Origin: a virus
DNA: 36,436 bases
Virus record (IMG/VR): IMGVR_UViG_3300028800_000212
Coordinates: 1-36,436 of that record
Strand: one strand, 5' to 3'
Shown: one piece after another, positions 1-9,368 of the stretch
Position numbering within the stretch: position 1 is the stretch's first letter
Layout: each line of letters begins with the position of its first letter
Made by a program: the position numbers and the translations under genes
The notes under the pieces: generated by a model
What the model was told of the DNA's origin: nothing
The model's database searches: none
Seen by the model: the letters and a program-made list of their open reading frames with translations, nothing else

Positions 1-165
1 TCCCCAGCTTCGGATTCTCGACCTCTCCTCCCTTCGCTAAAGTATAAGTGGGTTGCGCCGCCGGTGTCGCCGACGCACTGCTCGCTCCAAATGAAGGCAT
101 CGTATAATTGTTCGAGCTCGCCCCGGCCCCTAGTCCGGATGTGTCGGCGTAGTTGGGTCCATTGA
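1..165. repeat. Left copy of the 165-bp terminal direct repeat
   Basis: Bases 1-165 recur at 36272-36436. The copies differ at one position: C at 127 versus A at 36398. This is what an unclosed circular contig, or a circularly permuted genome, looks like. The unit length is about 36,271 bp. The repeat lies inside a coding frame that stays open through both copies, so it is not a gene boundary. A true terminal repeat for packaging is possible but not needed to explain it. Confidence 0.95.
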
Positions 166-1054
166 ATGTAGCCGAAGGTCCGCGAGCCAAGCCCGAAGTG
201 AGTAATCCTCCTGCCCCTTGGATCACGCCTCCAACGAGTTGATTGTTGAATCCTTGAGCTTGAGTATTGAGCGGAGCATTCGCAGCATTTACGCTCCCTT
301 GACCCGATGTCAAAGCGGAATTATATGCCCCTTGAGCTCCAAGAAGCTGACCCTGACCCGTTAAAGTTTGATTCCCGTAGAGACCCAAGCCTTGCTGAAG
401 CTGACCGACTTGTTGTCCGGCAATGGCCGCCTGTGAGTTTAATGCAGACAGTTCTTGTTGCTGTTGCAATTCAGCCGCTTGACCCACAGCGTTTTGCTCA
501 ATTCCTGCCCCTTGCTGAGCCGCTTGCCTTGCTACTAGCCCCGGATTTGCCGAAGCTCCTCGCTGAGAGGCCATCAAAGCAGCTTGATTTGAAACATTCT
601 GACCCGTATTTTGATTCAGGATGGCTTGAGCAAGTTGAGGACCTTTTCCTGCAGCTATATTTCCAAACTGGTTATAAACATCCGACTGATTCTGGACCCC
701 GCCTTGAGCCTGGAGTTGATTATTAAAATTCTGGAGTTGTTGCTGTGAGGCTACAATATTTCCATAAGCATCCGTGATCTGCTCACCCGTAACCGGGTTG
801 GTGATGTTCGGAAGAGCTGCAGCTGGAGCTGGACCATTGGATGATCCAGAACTTGCGAGTAAAGACCCAATCCCACCAATGAGTCCCCCTCCGACTGCTC
901 CAATGGCAGTTCCAATCCCAGGAACTACACTTCCAATCGCTGCTCCTGTACCTGCTCCCGCTAAAGCTGAAGTAGCAGCGCTTCCAACTTGTCCCCCAGA
1001 TAGAAAGTTCTGAGGCTTATCTTCTTTTTTAAATTTAGTCTTTTTCAGTTCCAT
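1..1054 (-). CDS. Internal virion/ejection-type protein, N-terminal part (gene crosses the contig join)
   Basis: The frame opens with ATG at 1054, one base after the stop of the tail gene at 1056, with a GGGGTGAT ribosome site overlapping that stop. It stays open to base 1. Because of the terminal repeat it continues from 36271 to the stop at 35844, giving about 493 residues. The N-terminus is charged (MELKKTKFKKEDK). A long Gly/Ala segment with GxxxG-like spacing follows at about residues 25-75 and looks membrane-active. Then comes a Gln/Asn-rich stretch to about residue 290. Glycine-rich hydrophobic segments are common in phage internal proteins that enter the host envelope during ejection. 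The role is inferred from position and composition. Confidence 0.85.
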   Translation of the reverse strand, partial: MELKKTKFKKEDKPQNFLSGGQVGSAATSALAGAGTGAAIGSVVPGIGTAIGAVGGGLIGGIGSLLASSGSSNGPAPAAALPNITNPVTGEQITDAYGNIVASQQQLQNFNNQLQAQGGVQNQSDVYNQFGNIAAGKGPQLAQAILNQNTGQNVSNQAALMASQRGASANPGLVARQAAQQGAGIEQNAVGQAAELQQQQELSALNSQAAIAGQQVGQLQQGLGLYGNQTLTGQGQLLGAQGAYNSALTSGQGSVNAANAPLNTQAQGFNNQLVGGVIQGAGGLLTSGLARGPSATFNGPNYADTSGLGAGASSNNYTMPSFGASSASATPAAQPTYTLAKGGEVENPKLG

Positions 1055-1055
1055 A

Positions 1056-4000
1056 TCACCCCACAGTTTGATTCGAGCGCATTGGGACGAATCCTTTCTT
1101 GACCCCAACTACGCAGTTTATTCCAGAAAGAGTCAACCCCGCACCTGCAGGAATTCCGAAAAAAGGATCGTATATCTCTTGAAATGAGATTTGAAAGGAC
1201 TGACATCTTTGCCTTTGAAGTGCTACTCTCCATTGCTCCAAATTTTCTGGTCCACCATAAGGAGTACCCGAGCCATAAGTGAGATCAAGTCCATAAGCAG
1301 GAGAAAAATTAGTTGGCATAATCAAGCTTAATTGAGTCGCATTCGGATTGTAATCATACGCAATTGTTAATGCTATTTTATGAGGACTTATATATTTCCC
1401 AAGTAGATAAAAATAATAAGCTCTTTGATATCCTTGAAGACCGGCCAGCTTAATCCAAGCCGTCATAAATTTCATTTGAACTGGATTCGATCCATCTAAA
1501 TAGACCCCTGGAGTTTCCTGGAATACTTGCCCTAGGTTATTGAGATAAGCTTCCACTCCCTGATAAACTGTACTTGAAATAGCTGGGATATTTTCAAATG
1601 TTCCCCACTTGCCGTAGTAGTAATCATACATGATCTTGATTCCGCTACTCATTGTGAATCTGACTTGATTCGTTCCTGGAATATTGACTGCTGATTCTAC
1701 GGTTGCATTTTTGGTCAATCCCTGGACCGAAGCCCCGATGAACTGAGTAGAAAGATCACGACCGAGTAACCAGATCTGATTCCCTGCTTTGGACGCGAAT
1801 TCAAACATAAGACCTTGGGGTTGAAAGATGATCGATTTTTGATTGGAGCAACCCACGGTAGAAGTAATGAATTGGGGTTCAGTATACTGATTATTGGTCC
1901 CCGTGATATTCGGACCGGTGCCCGCGATGTAGTTGATCGCACTATCCTTAAAAAGAATAGCCTTATCATCCATCGCAGCACCGCACCGCAGGACACCCGT
2001 ACTGCCTTGAGCTCCTAAGTTCGGTGCCACGTAGATCGTAAGTAGGTCCGACATTTCAACGGGCGTCGCTTCCAGCACTTGCTTTGAGTACATGAGAAGA
2101 TTCTTGTCTTCTGATTTGATCCCGAAGAGCCGGTCATCAAATAAAAACACACTAGAAAAAGAAGGACCACCGATATTTTCAAGAACTCCTCCTGTTGTAT
2201 AAAGCAGGTTATTCCCCAAAATATCTGCATCAGAAAGCGTATCTACAAAATCAATGGAGTCGATTGTGGGATTATTCATGGTCGGCATAGCAATCGACGT
2301 CACCTGGTAATAACTTTGCTGAGCGAGTGACCATCGATAAACAACCAACTTCACTCCGTTGGTCACTTTATAAGTCAGTCTCAGAGTTGGAATGTGAACC
2401 GTAACAGAACTCGTAGTCCCTGTCGTAATGATAGATACCGGAATAGAAGGGGCGGACCGAAAGGCATTACCCTGATTATCAGTCCACTCATAAGTTACTG
2501 CATAAAAATAGGTGCTGGCAAGCAAATTTCCACCACTTCCAGATCCCGAAAGCTCAATGCTATCGGGATAAAGAAAAAATCCCTGCTCAACCGCTAAGAA
2601 CCCATCATAGGCCCATAAAAATCCGCCCGTGAGATTCAGATTCAGTCCAATCTCTGCATCCAGGATCTGTGTGGTGTCGAACGTGAACGTGGCAAGATTA
2701 ATCCCGAGTTGAGAATAAACTCCTGCTACCTGAGTTCCAGAGGGAACATTCGTATTCTTATTTACGGACTGGATGAGATCTTTGAATAAATAACTGACCT
2801 GTGCGGTATTGCCAATCACACTCACAGACGGAAGCGCAAAGGTGAGGTATCCTCCCGCGTTTTCATAGGCCAGTTCCGCAATGATATTTCCGACCGAACT
2901 CAACAGAAAATAAGTGCTCTGATAAGGAGATTGATACACCGTCAAAAAGTAAATCACTCCATTCATCAAGAATGCTTTCGAAGCAAGTCCCACACTTCTT
3001 TTTAGTACCGTTGATCCACTCAGCGTCCCCGATTGAGTCAAAGTCCTTTTATTAATGAAATTGGTAGGAATTCCTGAATCATACGAATACGCATTTGAGA
3101 CCTCGTAAAAAATATTCAGGATTCCTGCGTTAGCTAATGTTGTTAGATTCAAAATAGTTCCGCTCGCTATGATCTGAGTCGGTGCCAAGATCACATTGAG
3201 CTGTGGATCCCTAGCTAAACTATATCCGGTAGTTGTACCCAGATTATAGTAACTCACCCAGATCGTCGAATTCACCTGATCCGATGAAACACTGAACAGA
3301 GTTCCATGATGGGATGCATCGACCAAAACGGCACTCGATACGCTGAGATGGGAGGTAAGAAACGCCATCGACACTCCACTCGCTGAGTTCCAGGCTAGGT
3401 AGAGTGAATTATTGAAGACCGCTCCATCAAAGGCAAATGTGGTGGAAGGAACGAAATCAATTGAGATATCCGCGATAGCCGAAATATTACTCGGATTGAC
3501 GATACTGATTGCCTGGTATTGAAGGTGATAAACCCCTCCTACAATCCCGGTGAAGACAATAATAAAATAATTGCCTAAGATGAAAACTCTCGGTCCTCCA
3601 AATGAAACAACACCCGTTGCAATGAAAGTGGGCGGAATTACATTTTGTCCGGTCGTTACATCCGCTACGATATATCCATAGATGGGAATAGATAACTGTC
3701 CAGGATTCTGCTCCGTAAAGACCGTGCAGACCAATCCCGACTGACTCACAGCTGTATCACTTTGGGATTGATTGACATTATTTCTCAGTAAAGCCATGAC
3801 ATCAAGTTCAATGGGCTGCAACTCTCCCCGATTAATCCACTGTGAATAACCTTGAGATAAAGCCTGGATTTGAGTACCGACGGCCGTTAAATCTCCATTA
3901 AACGTGGTTAAAAGAGTGGATGAAGTATTCGGCAAGATCGGCAGCTGAACATTCCCATTTCTTTTCTTTAAAGCTCCCCCCTCATCAAAAACAGAATTCA

Positions 4001-4100
4001 CTAAAACTAAGAACTGCTCGACCTGAACCTGAAAGGGATCGGTCTTTGTGTCTACGCCTTGAGTGAAGTTAATATTTAAATTCTGTTTCGTAAGAGCCAT
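1056..4100 (-). CDS. Tail nozzle/stabilisation-like protein (gp10/gp12-type candidate)
   Basis: A 1014-residue protein with ATG at 4100, three bases after the preceding gene stops. The N-terminus (NINFTQGVDTKTDPFQV, then a segment ending ALKKRNG) has the arrangement seen in podovirus nozzle and stabilisation proteins: a short G-D motif followed by a K-R-x-G turn. The rest is rich in beta-prone Ser/Thr/Val/Gly, consistent with a large beta-structured tail protein. It follows the adaptor and fibre-like genes and precedes the internal proteins, the usual place for the distal tail tube. Only family-level features are visible, and a receptor-binding role cannot be excluded. Confidence 0.6.
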   Translation of the reverse strand: MALTKQNLNINFTQGVDTKTDPFQVQVEQFLVLVNSVFDEGGALKKRNGNVQLPILPNTSSTLLTTFNGDLTAVGTQIQALSQGYSQWINRGELQPIELDVMALLRNNVNQSQSDTAVSQSGLVCTVFTEQNPGQLSIPIYGYIVADVTTGQNVIPPTFIATGVVSFGGPRVFILGNYFIIVFTGIVGGVYHLQYQAISIVNPSNISAIADISIDFVPSTTFAFDGAVFNNSLYLAWNSASGVSMAFLTSHLSVSSAVLVDASHHGTLFSVSSDQVNSTIWVSYYNLGTTTGYSLARDPQLNVILAPTQIIASGTILNLTTLANAGILNIFYEVSNAYSYDSGIPTNFINKRTLTQSGTLSGSTVLKRSVGLASKAFLMNGVIYFLTVYQSPYQSTYFLLSSVGNIIAELAYENAGGYLTFALPSVSVIGNTAQVSYLFKDLIQSVNKNTNVPSGTQVAGVYSQLGINLATFTFDTTQILDAEIGLNLNLTGGFLWAYDGFLAVEQGFFLYPDSIELSGSGSGGNLLASTYFYAVTYEWTDNQGNAFRSAPSIPVSIITTGTTSSVTVHIPTLRLTYKVTNGVKLVVYRWSLAQQSYYQVTSIAMPTMNNPTIDSIDFVDTLSDADILGNNLLYTTGGVLENIGGPSFSSVFLFDDRLFGIKSEDKNLLMYSKQVLEATPVEMSDLLTIYVAPNLGAQGSTGVLRCGAAMDDKAILFKDSAINYIAGTGPNITGTNNQYTEPQFITSTVGCSNQKSIIFQPQGLMFEFASKAGNQIWLLGRDLSTQFIGASVQGLTKNATVESAVNIPGTNQVRFTMSSGIKIMYDYYYGKWGTFENIPAISSTVYQGVEAYLNNLGQVFQETPGVYLDGSNPVQMKFMTAWIKLAGLQGYQRAYYFYLLGKYISPHKIALTIAYDYNPNATQLSLIMPTNFSPAYGLDLTYGSGTPYGGPENLEQWRVALQRQRCQSFQISFQEIYDPFFGIPAGAGLTLSGINCVVGVKKGFVPMRSNQTVG

Positions 4101-4103
4101 GAG

Positions 4104-5309
4104 TTAGATTTCATAAACAATCAATGCTAAATCATTGACTGTCACGATCCCTCCTGAAGTGGCAACTTGAAGTGTATAGGTTTGAACTCCCGCACCCGGA
4201 GCATCTAAAAATACGATCGGAGGTGGAAATTCTTGAGGAGCTGTAAACGGTCTATCCACTACCCATTGAGGTGTAGTAAAAGTCGTTCCTAAGATTTGAA
4301 AAACAACAGTCGATGTATCTACTTGAATAAAGGCTTGTGGGGACGGAACCGTAAAGATCATGACGGGTCTACCGGTGGTCGTAATCTGAGCAACGAGGTT
4401 CGTAATCGTGACAAATCCCGATGATCCACTCGTGAAAGTTCCGCAACTGGATGTCACGGCCACATCTCCTGCCGCTACCGGGTTGCCTACTGCCCGGGTT
4501 CTGCTATTGGCTACTGCATTAGCACCAGAAGCGGTCATGGCTATGCCGATTGCATTCGCTCCTGTCGCACCCATGACTGAACCGATATGATTTGCTCCGG
4601 TTGTTCCTATTTTAGTTCCGATTGAATCTGCTCCTGTGGATGTCATATTCACGCCTACCTGATCCCAGGTGACGCTCGAGATGATGCCCGTGGTGCCTAA
4701 AGTCATGACATTCGTCTGAGGCGGTAAGGCAGGTAAGGTGAGGGCATACCCACTCGATAAAGAGCTAGGAGCTTCTAGAATGATGAAATTCCCAGTCGGT
4801 GCAGGATAACTCCCAGGGTACCGTACAATCACAGAGGCGACATCTATATTGGCGCCTGTATTCGTTGCTTGTAAGAATCTAAAAGTCCCTGAGCCTGATT
4901 GATAGCTCGCCGACGCTGTACCGCTCGGTAAACCCGTGATGGTTCCAGCTGATCCCGTGACACTTCCGCTTTGCGTGATTCGAACATTATTCCCAGCGCC
5001 ATCGTTATAGTAAAGATCGACTCCCGATTCATAGAGGCATCCGATATCTGTCGCGAGTGCAAGAACACTCGGATTCGGAAAAAACCTCACGGATCTCAAG
5101 TTTGTGGCGTTATTGAGAGTATTAAACGATAAATCCGCATTAATATTGATCCCGGTAGGAGTAATTTGAACACCTGATCCAGGACTATGGGTATGGCTAT
5201 CGATGATCGTCAAAGAAGCATTGAGGTTCTGAGCCCAATCCGGTCCTGGATCCACTGTCGGGACTGGAATCACTAAGCTCATATTGGTTGAGATAAAGAA
5301 ATTCGCCAT
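4104..5309 (-). CDS. Virion fibre-like protein with 12-residue repeats
   Basis: A 401-residue protein, beta-prone and rich in Gly, Ser, Thr and Ala. An early motif (IDSHTHSPGSG) is typical of the N-terminal virion-binding part of phage fibres. Four consecutive units of about 12 residues occur near residues 220-270, following the pattern xxTGANxIGxxM (TGADSIGTKI, TGANHIGSVM, TGANAIGIAM, SGANAVANS). Short periodic repeats of this kind suggest a trimeric shaft. The C-terminal 120 residues look globular and could be a head domain. It lies between the small tail gene and the nozzle candidate, with two to three bases between genes. A short side fibre or head fibre is the likely role. Confidence 0.55.
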   Translation of the reverse strand: MANFFISTNMSLVIPVPTVDPGPDWAQNLNASLTIIDSHTHSPGSGVQITPTGININADLSFNTLNNATNLRSVRFFPNPSVLALATDIGCLYESGVDLYYNDGAGNNVRITQSGSVTGSAGTITGLPSGTASASYQSGSGTFRFLQATNTGANIDVASVIVRYPGSYPAPTGNFIILEAPSSLSSGYALTLPALPPQTNVMTLGTTGIISSVTWDQVGVNMTSTGADSIGTKIGTTGANHIGSVMGATGANAIGIAMTASGANAVANSRTRAVGNPVAAGDVAVTSSCGTFTSGSSGFVTITNLVAQITTTGRPVMIFTVPSPQAFIQVDTSTVVFQILGTTFTTPQWVVDRPFTAPQEFPPPIVFLDAPGAGVQTYTLQVATSGGIVTVNDLALIVYEI

Positions 5310-5311
5310 AG

Positions 5312-5623
5312 TCAGAACACCTCAAGGTCAATCGTCACGTCCGTATCCGTAACGAGATTTAAAGTCAGATCAGGAGTTTGATTGGAATCCTGAGTGTCAT
5401 AAATAGATGCTTGCCCACGCTTGCGAATGATTCTCCAACCCGTGAGTTTGGCTTCGAGCTTATGACTCACCACATTCGGATTCACAGCTGATAGAAGTCT
5501 GACATTGGGCAAAATGATACTTTGTAATGAAATATTAGATAAAAATGGATTCAAAATTCCAGACCATTTAGTCTGCATCAGAGAAAGGTCCTGAATTCGA
5601 GTAAGAAAAAAAGGCAATTTCAT
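5312..5623 (-). CDS. Small podovirus tail protein of unknown function
   Basis: The preferred start is ATG at 5623, which overlaps the upstream stop as TAATG, giving 103 residues (MKLPFFLTRI...). The frame is open six codons further up, but that would lie inside the adaptor gene. The coupled stop/start is good evidence that the two are co-translated. The protein contains MQTKWSGILNPFL and a C-terminal DxTIDLEVF segment. Genes of this size and pattern often follow the adaptor in environmental podoviruses and are generally unassigned. A tail-knob or connector role is an inference from position only. Confidence 0.7.
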   Translation of the reverse strand: MKLPFFLTRIQDLSLMQTKWSGILNPFLSNISLQSIILPNVRLLSAVNPNVVSHKLEAKLTGWRIIRKRGQASIYDTQDSNQTPDLTLNLVTDTDVTIDLEVF

Positions 5624-6645
5624 TACCAGCCCCCGCTCCATCCCATGCCTTGATAGTCATCACTCCAGGCAAAATTACGGGTCCTCGAATCCGATACACA
5701 TTCAGGCTCACCGACATCCCGATTCTCTGCAGCTTCTTCGATTCGTTTCAAAAGAGCTAGCTTTTGAGCCATGAAAGCAGTCGCGTCTTCCTCAGTTTTC
5801 ACCATGGCTTTAATGCACACATCAGTGACGATGTATTCTTCCCATCCCGAAACAGCATCGACTGTATCTGTGTCATTTAAGAGCTGATTGGGTCTCGGCG
5901 AATACCAAATTCGAATCGTCTGTCCTGCTGATGCAATAGGTACTAATTGTAAATATTTTCCCCAAAGCCTGTATCTTAAATTAGTTATTCCATAAAATGT
6001 ATATATGTTTGGATAATTATATAAGTTTGCTTGTATGGCCTCAAATTTTCTGAGAGTAATCCAGGAATTAGGGTCATTCTTGTTGATAGACACCTCTACT
6101 CGCATCAATTTATAAAAGTCAGGAGGCAATAAAAAAACTTGAGCCTGAACTACCGGATCGATCTGTCCAGTCGTTGTATAAAGAAATGGAATTTGAATGA
6201 AATAGTCATTTCCGAATTTCTGAATCAAGATGTCATAGAGTTCTTTGAAACTCTGGTTGATCATCGAGTTCCATTCTTGAGTAGTGATATTATCGAAATT
6301 GACGCGGTCCACTCTTTGTTGACATTCCAGTCTCAGATTTCCCACCGTAGTCTGACCAGGAGTGAGTGCCTGGCCAGACTGACTTAACGTGGGTAAAGAA
6401 GAATTGATACCGTTGGATGATTGGACGGTATAATAATAAATCACACCGACAAGAGCGGTCGTATCATTGAAACTCGTTGAAATGGTAGTCGCAATGTTCG
6501 TGAACGTAATATTATCAGTCGATCGATTGATATAATAAATAGTCGTGAGCGGTGTCGAATCCCAAGTAAGTTGAATCAGTCCTTGAGCCGAAAGGACTAT
6601 AAACTCGCTCGGAGTAACGATATTTCCAATCGGTGGAACTGGCAT
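5623..6645 (-). CDS. Head-tail adaptor-like protein with an N-terminal fibronectin III-like domain
   Basis: A 340-residue protein. Residues 1-95 have a fibronectin type III signature: a proline-rich start, a conserved Trp (LTWDSTP), alternating strands, and a closing YYYTVQSSNG strand. Residues 100-340 resemble a phage adaptor: a helical start (NLRLECQQRVDRVNF...WNSMINQSFKELYD), a central beta region with LPPDFYKLMRVEV, then a helical end (KALLKRIEEAAENRD). The C-terminus is aromatic and charged. It lies between the decoration-type gene and the small tail gene, as expected for a portal-tail adaptor. The FN3 domain may project outwards and bind carbohydrate. Confidence 0.65.
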   Translation of the reverse strand: MPVPPIGNIVTPSEFIVLSAQGLIQLTWDSTPLTTIYYINRSTDNITFTNIATTISTSFNDTTALVGVIYYYTVQSSNGINSSLPTLSQSGQALTPGQTTVGNLRLECQQRVDRVNFDNITTQEWNSMINQSFKELYDILIQKFGNDYFIQIPFLYTTTGQIDPVVQAQVFLLPPDFYKLMRVEVSINKNDPNSWITLRKFEAIQANLYNYPNIYTFYGITNLRYRLWGKYLQLVPIASAGQTIRIWYSPRPNQLLNDTDTVDAVSGWEEYIVTDVCIKAMVKTEEDATAFMAQKLALLKRIEEAAENRDVGEPECVSDSRTRNFAWSDDYQGMGWSGGW

Positions 6646-6709
6646 TTTAGAAATCCCCCCAAGAACGGGAGGGTAGTTAGGATGAGTGCTACCCTCCCAT
6701 TCCCCACAC

Positions 6710-6985
6710 TTAAGGCTTGTCGACTGACTCGCCCCCCTTATATTGATCTACTCCAGCACGGTGAAGATCAATAAAATTACTTAAAGCTTCTTGAAGTTTA
6801 TGAGGTGAACCTTCTTGATGAGCTGCGAGGATATCCTCTGCGGCCATGTGCTTTACGGAAGGTGCCCCAGTATCGTCCTTATTGATTTCAGGAACCACCA
6901 CGGTCGGATTCATGGTCCGATCCCCTTTTTCGTTTCTCTTGCTCAGAATCGTGGTCGCGTATTTTTTCTTATCGTCAAAAAACAT
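6710..6985 (-). CDS. Small conserved phage virion-region protein
   Basis: ATG at 6985 is preferred: it lies two bases after the upstream stop, with a GGGGGAG ribosome site, and gives 91 residues. An ATG five codons upstream at 7000 lies within the end of the preceding gene and lacks such a site. The N-terminus MFFDDKKKYATTILSKRN is basic. The C-terminal half is helical and polar, with repeated His/Glu/Ala. Proteins starting MFxDxKK...I+ occur in the structural operons of many environmental phages without an assigned function. Nothing catalytic is visible. Confidence 0.7.
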   Translation of the reverse strand: MFFDDKKKYATTILSKRNEKGDRTMNPTVVVPEINKDDTGAPSVKHMAAEDILAAHQEGSPHKLQEALSNFIDLHRAGVDQYKGGESVDKP

Positions 6986-6986
6986 C

Positions 6987-7862
6987 TTAATCTCCCCCAA
7001 CCTGAATGAAGCTATTGCTCATGAAGAAGGAAAGTCCTACCACTGTGCCTGTAGCAGGTGCGGTGACTGCTCCGGAAGCATTTAAAGTCTGTAGAATCAT
7101 ATAAGATCCTGCAGCTCCGCCTAAGATGGAAGCCCCGTTATAATTAGCTCCTAAAGTCTGATTCGGATCCCCTATCACTTCGGTTGCAAATATCCCTGAG
7201 GTGGAAGCTGCTTGAACCACTCCGGTCCCCGTACCACTCCCAGTGACTGAGGCAAAGAAGGTTTCTCCTACTGCAGGAATGACTCCGACTGGCAATCCTA
7301 CCGCATTCCAATTAGCGGTCGTACTGGTTCCTACTGACACAATCACATAGGGTTGCCCGATTGTCAGGACTGAGCTTCCGCTGATACTGATATTAGAACC
7401 TGTGAGAGGAGACACGTATCCTGAAGTTCCAAAATAGTAGAAATTAAAGTTATCCTGAAACTGAACTAAAATGTATCCAGCTGCCGGATTTGGACTTCCC
7501 GCTGCGACAATACTGATTGTGACACCGCTTGCTGTACCGGTTGCCGCAGGAGTGATCGTGATTGAAGTACCTGACACAATGGATGCAATTGTAGTCCCTG
7601 CAGCAATTCCGGAACCTGAAATTTGCTGTCCCACGACTAAGCTTTGAGTGCCTCCTGAGATCCCATCCACAGTAGTTGTAGTATGAGTATTACCCACGAA
7701 TGATGCAGTGGTATGCATGAAAACATTCGCGATTCCAGCACCTTTTAGGGATCTAATTCCTTTTCCATTTTGATTCGCTGGATCGATCACGAAATTGCAA
7801 TCCATCATGACGGGTTTTTTATGCAGGGTCCCGAAAAACTGTGTGTACCATCTATTTCCCAT
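6987..7862 (-). CDS. Head decoration or virion surface protein candidate
   Basis: A 291-residue protein with ATG at 7862 preceded by AAGGAAAG. The N-terminus [13 protein letters not shown] with DCNFVIDP is a pattern seen in podovirus proteins encoded just downstream of the capsid. Residues 55-115 are a Thr/Ser/Gly-rich beta segment with Ig-like or adhesin-like composition ([19 protein letters not shown]). A second such segment spans 165-220. It follows the capsid region and opens the tail block, opposite the collagen-like genes that start about 140 bp away. Decoration is inferred from composition and location. Confidence 0.5.
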   Translation of the reverse strand: MGNRWYTQFFGTLHKKPVMMDCNFVIDPANQNGKGIRSLKGAGIANVFMHTTASFVGNTHTTTTVDGISGGTQSLVVGQQISGSGIAAGTTIASIVSGTSITITPAATGTASGVTISIVAAGSPNPAAGYILVQFQDNFNFYYFGTSGYVSPLTGSNISISGSSVLTIGQPYVIVSVGTSTTANWNAVGLPVGVIPAVGETFFASVTGSGTGTGVVQAASTSGIFATEVIGDPNQTLGANYNGASILGGAAGSYMILQTLNASGAVTAPATGTVVGLSFFMSNSFIQVGGD

Positions 7863-8004
7863 GACTGACTTTCCTTCTCAGTTAAAAGGGCGTCTCACTT
7901 TTCCGCCTGATTTAGGTTTCTCTTACTTATATGGAAAAACTAGCGTAGGATCGGTATTCACTCCGAGCGAACCTAATTTCATTCCCGTAAAAGGAAATAG
8001 TTCT
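7863..8004. promoter_or_regulatory. Divergent intergenic region between virion and collagen-like genes
   Basis: This 142-bp stretch separates two genes that read away from each other, so it must hold a start signal for at least the plus-strand collagen pair. I could not pick convincing -35/-10 boxes; TATATGG near 7928 is the best -10-like string. A purine-rich AAAAGGA lies 8 bases before the collagen-like start at 8005. Confidence 0.3.
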
Positions 8005-8775
8005 ATGTCTATGAACGATGATCATAAAAATTGTTCTTGTTGTCCAGGTGCCCAAGGTCCGATGGGTTCGCAAGGCGCTCAAGGTGCAGTAGGACCGCTG
8101 GGTCCCCAGGGTCCAATCGGCCCTATGGGTATTCAAGGGCCACAGGGTTCTCAAGGGGTTCCGGGTGCTCAGGGAGCTCAAGGTTTGCAAGGTAATGCCG
8201 GTGCGATGGGTGCAGTTGGCCCAGCGGGAGCTATGGGTCCAGCAGGTCCTGTAGGCCCACAAGGTCCTCAAGGGATTCCTGGCCAAGGATTTGATCCGTC
8301 TTTTTTGAGCCTTTATGCTTCAAATAGTCAAATCATCCAAGCTTTTGGAAATCCTCTTTCGACTGTTCTTTTCAATCAAGTCAGTGCAGTGGTTGCGACT
8401 TCTGATTATGATATTTCTAATGCAGCGAGCCTTGGACAGGTAGTATTTAAAAAGCATGGTTGGTATCGTCTCATGTGGGAACTCCAAGCGAATATCACTC
8501 CTCCGCTTCCATCTCCTGTTCCTTCTTGGAGTTTTGGATTTTTCCTAAACGGAGTTTTAGTACCCGGCACCGTCTATTCCGGGTTCAATGATTCTCCTGA
8601 TAATGATGCGGTCCACTCAGATAGTTCTATTATTATTGAAATCAAAGCCAATGATATTCTGACCCTGAGAAATACTTGCGTCTCATCTGTCAGTCTCAAT
8701 CCAAATGTCGGGGGAAGCGTATTTCCAATTACGATTGCCACCTTGGATGCCGAATTACTTAAATCTCTTCCCTAG
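8005..8775 (+). CDS. Collagen-like fibre protein with a C-terminal globular (C1q/TNF-like) domain
   Basis: A 256-residue protein from ATG 8005, chosen because AAAAGGA sits just upstream. The frame is open 70 codons further up, but that part would cover the divergent region and the opposite gene. The N-terminus carries CSCCPG. About 26 uninterrupted Gly-X-Y triplets follow (residues 15-93), rich in GPQ, GAQ and GPM. The last 155 residues look like a compact beta domain with aromatic-rich strands ([28 protein letters not shown]), similar to the C1q/TNF-like heads of bacterial and phage collagen proteins. A trimeric fibre exposed on the virion is likely. Strand and composition differ from the neighbours, which suggests separate acquisition. 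Confidence 0.8.
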   Translation: MSMNDDHKNCSCCPGAQGPMGSQGAQGAVGPLGPQGPIGPMGIQGPQGSQGVPGAQGAQGLQGNAGAMGAVGPAGAMGPAGPVGPQGPQGIPGQGFDPSFLSLYASNSQIIQAFGNPLSTVLFNQVSAVVATSDYDISNAASLGQVVFKKHGWYRLMWELQANITPPLPSPVPSWSFGFFLNGVLVPGTVYSGFNDSPDNDAVHSDSSIIIEIKANDILTLRNTCVSSVSLNPNVGGSVFPITIATLDAELLKSLP

Positions 8776-8794
8776 TCCATGAAAGGAACTATTT

Positions 8795-9319
8795 ATGGCT
8801 AGCATGAATTGTTGCCCAGGTCCTCAAGGGCCCATGGGATCTCAAGGGCCATTGGGCCCCAGAGGACCGCTAGGTGCCCAAGGTCCTTTGGGCATCCAAG
8901 GGATTCAAGGGCCACCCGGTCCAACAGGGCCTGTGGGACCCCAAGGCGCTCAAGGACTTGCCGGTCCAACGGGTGCTCTGGGTCCTATCGGCTTTACGGG
9001 ACCTCAGGGCCCGCAAGGAGCCCCAGGGATCCAGGGAGATCGAGGTCAGGTGGGACCCCAAGGCGCTCAAGGACCGATCGGTCTGACCGGCTCTGCTGGT
9101 GCAGTCGGTCCCCAAGGTGCCCAGGGAATTACGGGAGTTCAGGGACCTATAGGTCCTATGGGTCCTCAAGGCATTCCTGGTCCTCTGGGAGGGATTCCCA
9201 TCTTCACTCTAGATCCCGCGGATCAAAATATATTGGTCTGGATTTTATTTACGGCACCTTCAAGTGGAGTTCTTAAGTTTAGAAGTCCAATTGATGGTAG
9301 TCTTATCGTCGTCACTTAA
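8795..9319 (+). CDS. Second collagen-like protein, short C-terminal tail
   Basis: A 174-residue protein starting 19 bases after the first collagen-like gene stops, with GAAAGGAAC as ribosome site, so the two form a small operon. The start [18 protein letters not shown] mirrors the CCPG entry of its neighbour. Gly-X-Y triplets run from about residue 8 to 128. The C-terminal 45 residues ([15 protein letters not shown]...[10 protein letters not shown]) are short and beta-prone, much smaller than the head of the first protein. It may be a co-assembling partner chain or a duplicate that lost its head domain. The shared Cys-Cys-Pro-Gly entry could crosslink trimers. Confidence 0.8.
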   Translation: MASMNCCPGPQGPMGSQGPLGPRGPLGAQGPLGIQGIQGPPGPTGPVGPQGAQGLAGPTGALGPIGFTGPQGPQGAPGIQGDRGQVGPQGAQGPIGLTGSAGAVGPQGAQGITGVQGPIGPMGPQGIPGPLGGIPIFTLDPADQNILVWILFTAPSSGVLKFRSPIDGSLIVVT

Positions 9320-9327
9320 TCGAAACG

Positions 9328-9368
9328 ATAGGTACGTACTTTTTTTATGGTACGTACCTATTTTTTTT
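9328..9368 (+). terminator. Rho-independent terminator of the collagen-like operon
   Basis: A perfect 12-bp stem (ATAGGTACGTAC at 9328-9339, complement at 9350-9361) with a 10-base loop is followed by eight T on the plus strand. The minus strand has no T-run after the stem, so this ends plus-strand transcription. Confidence 0.9.

Noticed and set aside
1-165. Short terminal repeat used for packaging (T7-like)
   Set aside because: It lies in the middle of an open gene, and 165 bp with a SNP is better explained by an unclosed circular assembly, although it cannot be excluded.
307-1013. Two plus-strand open frames in the first kilobase
   Set aside because: They are antisense to the virion gene that starts at 1054, which has a ribosome site, continuous frame and sensible composition.
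8040-9190. Possible CRISPR array or satellite repeat
   Set aside because: The repetition is the 9-base/3-base periodicity of collagen codons, with no fixed repeat-spacer unit.
7927-9276. Open frames on other strands and phases over the collagen-like genes
   Set aside because: GC-rich triplet repeats keep several frames open. Only the Gly-X-Y frames have ribosome sites and a shared terminator.
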